Part shown: positions 1-8,052 of the stretch, piece by piece | Numbering within the stretch: the stretch's first letter is position 1 | How the letters are laid out: the number at the start of each line of letters is the position of its first letter | Origin: LMUY01 sp965276785 | GTDB taxonomy: Bacteria > Pseudomonadota > Alphaproteobacteria > Acetobacterales > Acetobacteraceae | Reading direction: 5' to 3' | Length of the DNA: 64,000 nucleotides | NCBI GenBank assembly: GCA_965276785.1 | Contig: OZ255629.1 | Span: forward strand, 2,542,001-2,606,000 | Notes under the pieces: generated by a model | Told to the model about the DNA's origin: nothing | Database searches by the model: none | Seen by the model: only the letters and a program-made list of their open reading frames with translations | Program-made: the position numbers and the translations under genes

Positions 1-1
1 G

Positions 2-88
2 GCAGCTTCCTGGTTCGGCCGCATGCAGGATGGACGGGCCGGACGCTGGGTGAGAGCCCTGCGGATTATTACAGAAGCTGTGAAATAG
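2..88 (+). CDS. C-terminal end of an upstream gene (partial)
   Basis: The second forward frame is open from the window edge to a TAG at 86-88, giving 28 residues rich in Arg, Trp and Ile and ending in EAVK. The other two forward frames look less like a gene end: one closes at about 51 and the other runs straight into the next gene. The stop lies 5 bases before the next ATG, the spacing expected inside an operon. The product cannot be identified from so short a tail. DUF1156 methyltransferases are often preceded by a DUF499 ATPase gene, which is the first hypothesis to test, but nothing visible here proves it. Confidence 0.45.
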   Translation, partial: AASWFGRMQDGRAGRWVRALRIITEAVK

Positions 89-93
89 GGGCG

Positions 94-3000
94 ATGATGC
101 CGGATGGCAGCAAGACAGGCCGGCCACGGCTGTTGATCGAGGAGTGGCTGCCGGCGGCGGCGGTCGGTGTGGAGTGCATTCGGGAACGCAGCACGGGCCA
201 GCAGCCGCCGGACAAGCGTTTCCATGTCTGGTGGGCGCGACGGCCATTGGCGGCCAGCCGGGCAGCGGTCCTTGCCAGCGTGCTGCCCGCACACTTTCCG
301 CGCGACACGTTCGAACGGTTGATGGGTTTCTGGGGACCATCCGCCTACATCATTGCGGGCGAGGAGATGCTCGCTGCGGCGCGGCTAAGCGGAACGAAAA
401 TTGGCAATCCGCATGGTACGCGTGCTTTCCGCGCGCCGCTCAAAATGAAGGACATCGCGGCTGCGCACGAAGCGGCGACCCGGCTGTGGGGGCACCTTCC
501 CACGGTCATGGACCCGATGGCCGGAGGTGGCTCCATTCCGCTTGAAAGCACGCGTCTTGGTTTCCCGACCCTAGCTAACGAGTACAATCCAGTCGCGTGC
601 AGCGTGCTGGAAGCCACACTCGACTACCCCTTCCGCTTTGGGCCAAAATTAGCAGCACGAGCTCGGCACTGGGGCGCTATCTGGCGTCAGCGCTTTGTAG
701 AGAAGATGGGCCGGTTTTTCCCGACAGTCTCCGACTCGACCTACGGCGACATTCCTCCCCTCTGCTACATCTTCGCCCGCACGATCCCTTGCCCAACGAC
801 CGGGCACATGACGCCGTTGGTGCCGGACTGGCATTTGCTGAAGCCGAAGGGTGGCATCCCCGTCGTAGCCAAGCCCGTCGTGAACAAGGCGGCTGGCATC
901 TGGACGACGGAAATCCGCACAGTGGGAGCTGGGCCGGGCGCGCTGGCAGCGCCGCCCCCGCGCAGCTACGCGAAAGGCAAGGGGATCAGCCTCTTCACGG
1001 GCGAGAGCATCCCTGCGGAGTGGATCAAAGCCAAGGCACAGGCCGGCCAGATGGGCAGCGCGCTCTACGCGGTCGCGCTGAAGACGCCGCAGGGGCTTAA
1101 GTTCCGGCCGGCGCAGCGGGCCGATCTGGAAGCGCTTGCTGCGGCTGAGGCGCAGCTTCAGCAGTGGCGAGGCGACTGGGAAGCTCAGAACCTCATCCCG
1201 ACCGAAGAATATCCGCAAATCACGACGGATCATCGCCCGCGCACCTATGGCATGCCACGCTGGGCGGACATGTTCAGCCCGCGACAGCTACTCGGCTTTG
1301 GCGTGTTGATGGAGGAGCTACAGGCACTCCGCCCCACCATACTGGCCGAGGAAGGCGAGGAGTTAGGCGAAGCGGTTGCTCATCTTTTAGCATTTGTTTT
1401 GGACAAACTTGCCAACTGGAACTCGAATCTTTCATCCTGGAACGTGAAGGCCCAGACGGTCCGTTCGGTGTTTGACCGGCACGACTTTGCCTTTAAGTTT
1501 ACGTTCGCAGAAATGGCTCCCATCATGGCTGGCGGGGGATTAGCTTGGGCTATCGACAGCGCAGTTTCTGCGTTCGATGAAGTGGCAAAACTCCCCCGCT
1601 CTGAAGCAATCCACCCGATCGAGATGACACAAGGATCTGCTATTTCGCTGATCCAGCTTTCCGATAACTCGCTCGATGCGGTCGTCGTTGACCCACCTTA
1701 CTCAGACAACGTTCAATATAGTGAACTAGCGGACTTCTTTTACGTATGGCTGAAGCGCAGCCAGGGTCACCGTCGACCCGAATGGTTTTCTTCCCTCCTC
1801 TGCGAGAGTGGCGAAGAAGCTGTCAAAAACAACGCGCGTTTTCGAGCTGGCGCGAAGAAGGCAAAGGACGCCGCTACTGCCGCCCAGGCTCACTATCAGG
1901 AAATGATGACCAGGGTCTTCGGCGAGGCGCATCGTGTGCTGCGGTCGGATGGCGTGCTGACGGTCATGTTCACGCACAAGAAGCAGGAAGCTTGGGAAGC
2001 TTTGTTTGCCTCTCTGATCGAGGCAGGATTTACCATAACTGCGACCTGGCCGATTATGACGGAAGGCGCACACAGCTTGCACCAAGCGAAAAAGAACGCG
2101 GCACAGTCTACTGTCATTCTAGTTGCGCGCCTTCGAACGTCACATGCTGGTACGGGCTACTTCGATGCGGCCATGCAGGCGCGCATTCGCGAAGCGGCAG
2201 AAGCGACGGCCGAACGGCTGGCGGCCGAAGGATTGAATCCCGTCGATCAGCTCGTCGGCAGCTTCGGCCCGGCAATGGAAGTGTTCTCCGCCTATGACAC
2301 CGTGCGTACCGACACCGGCGAGCCTGTGAATGTGGGCGCGGCGATCGACATCGCTGCCGATGTTGTCGCAGGCTGGCGCATCCGCCAGCTCGCCCAAGGC
2401 GGTCTGCAAGGGGTAGAGGGCGAGGCGCAGTTTGCGCTGCTTTGCTGGGCAACGCTGCGGGCGGCCGAGTTCCGCTTTAACGAAGCGAAGCTGCTCGGGC
2501 ACGCCGTGGGCATGGACGTGTCGCGCCTTCAGCAGGCCGGGCTGATTGCCGTTAAGGCAGACAAGGTGAACATCCTGTCTGCGTCTGACCGCAGGCGGGA
2601 GGCGCCTCTAACCGAAATGGAGGCTCAGCAACTCCTGTTTGGGTGGGAACCGGGCATAGGCAGGCGGATGAAGCAGGCCGAGGCGCTGAAGATCCACCCC
2701 CCGGGACACCGTGTTTCGTACGCACTTGGACCGCGCCCAGGCCCTCGCCCTCGCCTATGCGGATGCGGGGGGCGGGGCAGCCGGCATCGGTGCGGCTCGC
2801 TCCTTCGTCGCTCGGCATGGCATCAAGCTGGGCGATCCAACCGTCCGGCTGATCGAGGCTCTTTTGCGGGCGGCGCCACCCGCCGTCCGGCGGGACAAGA
2901 ACGCCGTAGCTGAAAAATTCGCCGAGTTCCGCGCTTGGCACGCGCTGCTTCAGCCGGTCTTCGGTCTGACACCGCCCGACTGGACCGAAAAGAAGCCCGA

Positions 3001-3121
3001 CCAGGCAATCCTGGAATTGCTGTCCAAGTCCGCCGCGACCAGAGCGGAGGAGCCCGAAGAAGAAGCAGACGGCGACGACGAGGAAGAGGAAGAGCCAGAG
3101 GACGACGAGGAGGCGGAGTGA
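94..3121 (+). CDS. DUF1156 DNA methyltransferase, frameshifted near the 3' end
   Basis: Probable defence-associated DNA methyltransferase. The N-terminus carries the DUF1156 signature (IEEWLP, then HVWWARRPLAASRA). An AdoMet-binding DPMAGGG motif lies at residues 140-146 and a catalytic DPPY motif at 533-536, as in N6-adenine or N4-cytosine methylases. The first frame stays open to 2913, but after about 2700 its product becomes Arg/Gly/Pro-rich nonsense, while the next frame gives a plausible helical C-terminus with a very acidic tail (EEEADGDDEEEEEPEDDEEA) to a TGA at 3119-3121. One extra C in the C6 tract at 2697-2702 explains the switch; the restored protein would be about 1008 aa. The start ATG at 94 follows AGGGG; ATG at 97 is equally possible. 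Its stop overlaps the helicase start. The assignment is firm; substrate and partners are inferred. Confidence 0.88.
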
Positions 3122-6100
3122 CACTTTCTCTGCGTGGGGAGTGGCCGCGCTTCCTGCGTGCACCGGACGGGCAACTGGTCGCACGATTATACGAGCCGGC
3201 GCTACGCCGGGCGGTGCGTTATGACCGCTGTTGCTCCTACTTCGCGTCTTCCGTGCTCGCCGCCGCCGCCGCAGGCTTCGGTGCTTTCATCCAGCGCATC
3301 GTGGACGGCGCGATCATCGACAAACCTGCGCTGCGGCTGCTGGTGAATGAGGAGCTCGCCGCGGCCGACGTGCGGGCCTTGCTCGATGGCGGCGATGAGG
3401 CGCCCTTGATTGAGGCGCTTCTCGCACGGCTTGGAACACCAGAAACTGCATTGCAAAGCGCCCGGCTGGAAATGCTGGCCTGGCTGGCTCGGGACGGCTG
3501 GCTGGAAATGAAGGTCGGCGTCATGCGCCGGGGTGATGGCATCCTGCACGCCAAATTCGGCCTGTTCGTCGATGCCGCTGGCGAGGCGCTGATTTTCGAT
3601 GGCAGCGGCAACGAGAGCGGAAGCGCGCTGCGCAGCAACTACGAAATGCTGACCATCGGCGGAAGCTGGACCGACCCGGAGCGACACGCGCATTTTCGCG
3701 ACGAGTTCGAGCTGTTGTGGTCGGGTGAAGACCCGGCCGTTGCGGTCATCCCGCTTCCGGACGCTGTAAGGGACGCGCTGATCAAGTTGGCCCCGGACGC
3801 GCCGCCCGTGGTCGAACCTGAAGACAACCTACGTCGGCAGCGGGCCGCGATGCTGTGGGGCTATGCCCTGGAGGCGCCATACATGCCCGATGGCGGGGCG
3901 GCAACCTGCGACGCCATGGCACCCGTCACCCTCTGGCCGCATCAGCGCCACGTGGTCGCCGAGACCGCAGCGGCGTGGCCGGAGGGGCGATTGCTCTGCG
4001 ACGAGGTCGGCATGGGCAAGACCGTCGAGGCGATCCTGGTGCTTCGCCGGTTGTTGGCTGGCCGTGGCGTGAGGCGCGCTCTGATCCTCCCTCCGGCAAA
4101 CCTCCTGCCGCAATGGCAGGGAGAGCTGCGCGAGAAAGGAGGGTTGCGTGTCCCCCGTCTCGAAGGACCCAAGACACTTGTGTGGCCGGATGGAACCAAA
4201 CAGGTCGTGTCCGGCCTGGCCGAGGCATTGCAACAAGATCTTCTGCTGATGAGCCGCGAGACCGCCCGCCTGGAAGACAACGTCTCTGTTTTGCTGGAGG
4301 CTGCGCCCTGGGATTTGGTGATGCTGGACGAAGGCCATGCCGCCCGTCGTGCCAGCCAGGTTGAGGGCGAGTTCAACGCCCCGACATTGCTGCTTGGTCT
4401 GTTGCGGGCGATGCAGGCGAAGGGCCATGCGCGCAGCTTCATGATTCTCTCTGCCACACCGATGCAAACGCATCCTTGGGAGCCTTGGGACCTGCTTCAG
4501 GTGCTCGGCGAGGGAGGCGTATGGCTGTCAGGCTTCCACGTTGTCAGGCGGTTCTACGAGGCTTTGGCGAGCTTGGAGCGTGGCAGTTTGCCGCGGTCTG
4601 AAGCCGTCGCAGTGGCGCGCATCCTGGCCGCGACGCCGAATTGTCCAACCGCCCCCGCCTCGCTTGGCTTGCCGCCCGTTGAGGACACAGATGCCTTCAC
4701 GCAAGCCCTCCGTTTCCTGCCGCAGTCTTTGCGAGTCGAGGCTGTTCGATGGTTGCGGTGCTGCTCACCTCTGACCCGCCGAATGCACCGCAACACTAGG
4801 CGCACCTTGCGAGAATACTTCAGGATGGGGCTGCTGGACCGGCCGCCGCCAGGGCGGGACGTTGTGGACGACCCGTTCGACTTCGAGACGGCTGAGGAGC
4901 GGGAGGTCTATGAGGCGGTGACCCGCTACATTGATCAACGGTTTGATGAGTTGGAGCATCAGAAGCCAGGCAAAGGCTTCGTCATGACAATCTACCGCCG
5001 CCGGGCCGCGAGCTCGCCCGTCGCGCTCCGGCGAAGCCTTGAACGCAGAGCCACAGGTCTCAAGGCGGTCATCGCGCAACACGCCCCCGACCCAAGCATC
5101 CTGGACCTGGATGACGTTCAGGAATTGGAAGACCTGCTGAACACGAAACTCACGTCGGCTTTGCCGGAGACACCCGACGAAGCCCAATCGGAGCTGCGCG
5201 AGGTTGAGGAGCTTCTTGAGCGGATCGCCGTTTTAGGTGCGCTCGATACCAAGCGGGATCGCCTGGTCGCCCGTGTTAAGCAGCTTACGGCAGATGGCCG
5301 GGCAGTTCTGATTTTCACGGGATACGCCGATACGATGTCGTATCTGCGAGACGCGCTGATCGGCGCATTCGGTTCGACTGTGGGGTCTTATTCTGGGGAG
5401 GGTGGTACCCTTCGGTCGCAAGGTGGCTGGGTCTCCGCATCCAAGGAGACGGTGACCAAGGCACTTCGAGATGGTGCCGTCAAGGTTCTGGTTTGCACGG
5501 ACGCGGCTAGCGAAGGGCTAAATCTTCAGGCCGCCGGAGGATTGGTAAATTTCGACTTGCCATGGAACCCGTCAAAAGTGGAACAGCGTATCGGCCGAAT
5601 TGACCGTATTGGGCAGGACCTCCCCGTTCTGCCGATCGTCAACCTATATTTGCAGCATAGTGTAGACGAGCGGGTTTACCGTGCCTTGTCGCTCCGATGC
5701 GGCTTGTTCGAGACCTTCGTGGGGCCGATGCAGCCGGTGCTATCGCGAGCCCTGCGAATGCTCATCGGGCGAGCCGAGGTCGATGAAGAAGCCCTTGCCC
5801 GAATGGCCGACGAAATCAGGCACAATCCGGCAGTCATGCAGGCCTTTCCCGAGGATGAGCTAACGCCATCTGCGCCCGGGCGCGGCTTGGTGTCATTCGA
5901 GGATACCGAGACACTGTTGGCGGCGCTGGACGGCACGGGCATCAGGGTCACGGCTGAGACGAACTCTCTCCACCGGATCGAGACTACACCGCTGCGCTTG
6001 GTCACTCACGTGTCGGCAATCACCAGCAGCCCGGATGCAGCCTGCATTGATGGGCTGGACGCTAGGCAAACTGCACTGCTGCGCCAGTTGCAGCAGCCTG

Positions 6101-6669
6101 GAGAGCGGTTGCCACTGATCCTGGCTACGGTCGAGGCAGCCGCCTTCAGGGTTACCTTGTGTGGCTGGCTGGACCCGGATGGTCTGCGTGAGCTGAGGTC
6201 ATTTGCCGAGCTGAAAGGGTTAATCGCTGATTGGGCCGGGCAGGAGGTTTCGATCGGCGCCTGGCAGGCAGCTCGGGCGCAGCTCTATCGCTCTGCAAAG
6301 GACCAGGTTGACGAGCTAGTAGCTCAATCGAAGCGGCGACAGCGGATAAAGGCGCAAGCCCAACACGATGCGGCCCGGTTACGAACGATCGATGAGCTTG
6401 GAAGGCTTTTGCTGTGTTTTGAGCCGGACACGGACGACTTGAACGGCAAGTTCCATCGCTTGGCGAGTGATCAGACGCCTACAGCTCGGCGGCTTCAGAA
6501 CGTGTTTTCGAGGCTTGAAGGATATCCCAATTGGGAGCCAGCCGAGATTGCCGATCTGCGCGCCTTCCGGTCTGAGCTAACTCCGAACCAGGTCAAAACA
6601 CGCCTGACCGGTCGCGAGCTCGACGCCGCAGTATCGGATCCCCGCTGGGCCTCCCTTACGGTCATTTAG
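3118..6669 (+). CDS. PLD-like/SNF2-family helicase, defence-associated
   Basis: Large ATP-dependent translocase of 1183 aa. The N-terminal part resembles a phospholipase D-like nuclease module, with HAKFGLFVD around His144 matching half of an HKD motif. The SNF2 core follows: Walker A GMGKT at 298-302, DEGH box at 404-407, SAT at 445, helicase C signature TDAASEGLNLQAA near 793, and motif VI QRIGRIDRIGQ at 823. The last 300 residues are unassigned. I chose GTG at 3118 because it overlaps the methyltransferase stop as GTGA; the longer upstream reading is an Arg-rich shadow of the acidic tail. PLD-SNF2 proteins of this kind occur in DISARM-like and DUF1156 defence loci, where they are thought to act with the methylase on foreign DNA. 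Only one HKD half is clear, so nuclease activity is uncertain. Confidence 0.9.
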   Translation: MTLSLRGEWPRFLRAPDGQLVARLYEPALRRAVRYDRCCSYFASSVLAAAAAGFGAFIQRIVDGAIIDKPALRLLVNEELAAADVRALLDGGDEAPLIEALLARLGTPETALQSARLEMLAWLARDGWLEMKVGVMRRGDGILHAKFGLFVDAAGEALIFDGSGNESGSALRSNYEMLTIGGSWTDPERHAHFRDEFELLWSGEDPAVAVIPLPDAVRDALIKLAPDAPPVVEPEDNLRRQRAAMLWGYALEAPYMPDGGAATCDAMAPVTLWPHQRHVVAETAAAWPEGRLLCDEVGMGKTVEAILVLRRLLAGRGVRRALILPPANLLPQWQGELREKGGLRVPRLEGPKTLVWPDGTKQVVSGLAEALQQDLLLMSRETARLEDNVSVLLEAAPWDLVMLDEGHAARRASQVEGEFNAPTLLLGLLRAMQAKGHARSFMILSATPMQTHPWEPWDLLQVLGEGGVWLSGFHVVRRFYEALASLERGSLPRSEAVAVARILAATPNCPTAPASLGLPPVEDTDAFTQALRFLPQSLRVEAVRWLRCCSPLTRRMHRNTRRTLREYFRMGLLDRPPPGRDVVDDPFDFETAEEREVYEAVTRYIDQRFDELEHQKPGKGFVMTIYRRRAASSPVALRRSLERRATGLKAVIAQHAPDPSILDLDDVQELEDLLNTKLTSALPETPDEAQSELREVEELLERIAVLGALDTKRDRLVARVKQLTADGRAVLIFTGYADTMSYLRDALIGAFGSTVGSYSGEGGTLRSQGGWVSASKETVTKALRDGAVKVLVCTDAASEGLNLQAAGGLVNFDLPWNPSKVEQRIGRIDRIGQDLPVLPIVNLYLQHSVDERVYRALSLRCGLFETFVGPMQPVLSRALRMLIGRAEVDEEALARMADEIRHNPAVMQAFPEDELTPSAPGRGLVSFEDTETLLAALDGTGIRVTAETNSLHRIETTPLRLVTHVSAITSSPDAACIDGLDARQTALLRQLQQPGERLPLILATVEAAAFRVTLCGWLDPDGLRELRSFAELKGLIADWAGQEVSIGAWQAARAQLYRSAKDQVDELVAQSKRRQRIKAQAQHDAARLRTIDELGRLLLCFEPDTDDLNGKFHRLASDQTPTARRLQNVFSRLEGYPNWEPAEIADLRAFRSELTPNQVKTRLTGRELDAAVSDPRWASLTVI

Positions 6670-6767
6670 CCGGCCGCGATCGCTTGTGAGCGCAACACAG
6701 CCCCTTCTAAGCGCAACAAGACTCTCAGGAACGCACCCGAATCCCGAAAACGTGCAACGTATAGCCA

Positions 6768-6796
6768 TTGCAATGCAACAGATGGTGCTGTAAATG
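6768..6796 (+). promoter_or_regulatory. candidate promoter of the ATPase-protease pair
   Basis: In the 162-base gap before the ATPase gene, TTGCAA (6768-6773) is followed 17 bases later by TAAATG (6791-6796), a fair sigma70 -35 and a weak -10. The same gap holds repeated GCAAC words: AGCGCAACA twice, then GTGCAACG and ATGCAACA. These could be an operator, for instance for the HTH-like C-terminus of the ATPase. A promoter here would make the pair independent of the upstream genes. Confidence 0.35.
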
Positions 6797-6831
6797 TAGC
6801 AGGGTGCCGGGATAGAGCAACGGGAAGCGCT

Positions 6832-8052
6832 ATGGACCACTTCGCTATCGTGCAGGCGCTTTGCCGGACGGCTATGGCCGTTACGCCCATTCCCTCGCCC
6901 GCGGTCCGGAAGCAGATCGAGCGTCTGCGCGACGCCCTAGAAGCCACCAAGGAAAGCAAGCAGGCCGGAGCGCTTTCGGCTCTCCTCAACGCAGCCGACC
7001 AGCAGCATGAGGTCGCGCCGAGCCGCATCACTCAATCGCGCGCGACGGTGTCCGGGGAGGCCCTGACGCACTCTTCGCCGCCACCTGTTGATCGCGAGAC
7101 GGCTGCGCCGTTGGCCGAGATCGTTCAGCCGGGCCAGCTTCGCGACGAACCGCCGCTCTTCGGCGAAACCGTTACCTCCGCCATCGACAGCCTGCTCGAC
7201 GAATGGCGCAATCTTGACGCGCTGTCGGCGGTTGGAGAGGTCCCGGCAAAGACCTGTCTAATCTACGGTGAGCCTGGCACAGGTAAGACGCACCTTGCGC
7301 TCTGGATGGCACGGCGCTTGGAGCTGCCGGTGGTGCTCGCCAGGATCGACGGCCTCGTCTCTTCGTTTTTGGGTACTACCGCGCGCAACATTGGCAACCT
7401 GTTCGCCTTTGCAAACCGGCACCGCTGCCTGCTGCTGCTCGATGAGTTTGACGCGCTTGCGAAACTACGTGACGATCCACAGGAGGTCGGCGAGATCAAG
7501 CGTGTGGTGAACGCGCTGCTCCAAAACATGGACGCCCGCCGCGAAATAGGCCTGACCATCGGTATCACTAATCACCCTAGACTGCTCGATCCGGCGGTGT
7601 GGCGACGCTTCGAGGTCCAGCTTGAGATACCACTGCCTAGCTATTCAATTCGCGTGGACATCGCTCGGAGATTTATGCACCCCGTGTCGGTGCCGGAGAG
7701 CCACTTGCGCCTGATCGCCTGGTTCGCCTCGGGTGCTTCGGGGGCAGAGATAGAAGCGCTGGTCCGCACCTACAAAAGGTCTCAGGCGGTCCAGGCGCAA
7801 GGCGACCAGCTCGGCCTCCTAGAGGCGCTTCGGCGCTTCGCCACCCTCAACAGCGGCCGCCTTGACCCTGCGCGCCGCGCCTTGCTTTTCGCTGAGCCGG
7901 CCGCGCTGTTCAGGGCGCTTCGCGATGATCCTGAGCTCGACTTCTCCCTCTCGGACATCGGCCAAGTAGCCGGGCGCGACAAGTCCACTGTCAGCCGACA
8001 ACTGGGCGGTATGCCGGCGCACCGGCGCAAGGAGGCCAACGCCGATGGCTAG
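6832..8052 (+). CDS. ietA: AAA ATPase of an IetAS-type system
   Basis: Cytosolic AAA+ ATPase of 406 aa. Walker A GEPGTGKT starts at residue 146, Walker B LLLLDEFDAL has Asp204-Glu205, and a sensor 1/arginine-finger stretch (GITNHPRLLDPAVWRRF) follows. The N-terminal 110 residues are a poorly conserved adaptor region. The C-terminus (FSLSDIGQVAGRDKSTVSRQ) resembles a helix-turn-helix. It overlaps the subtilase gene by 8 bases. An AAA ATPase directly followed by an S8 protease is the IetAS arrangement, first described as a plasmid stability/incompatibility locus on Agrobacterium Ti-type plasmids and later reported as an antiphage system. By that model the ATPase restrains or triggers the protease. 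The family and pairing are clear; the role in this host is inferred. Confidence 0.88.
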   Translation: MDHFAIVQALCRTAMAVTPIPSPAVRKQIERLRDALEATKESKQAGALSALLNAADQQHEVAPSRITQSRATVSGEALTHSSPPPVDRETAAPLAEIVQPGQLRDEPPLFGETVTSAIDSLLDEWRNLDALSAVGEVPAKTCLIYGEPGTGKTHLALWMARRLELPVVLARIDGLVSSFLGTTARNIGNLFAFANRHRCLLLLDEFDALAKLRDDPQEVGEIKRVVNALLQNMDARREIGLTIGITNHPRLLDPAVWRRFEVQLEIPLPSYSIRVDIARRFMHPVSVPESHLRLIAWFASGASGAEIEALVRTYKRSQAVQAQGDQLGLLEALRRFATLNSGRLDPARRALLFAEPAALFRALRDDPELDFSLSDIGQVAGRDKSTVSRQLGGMPAHRRKEANADG

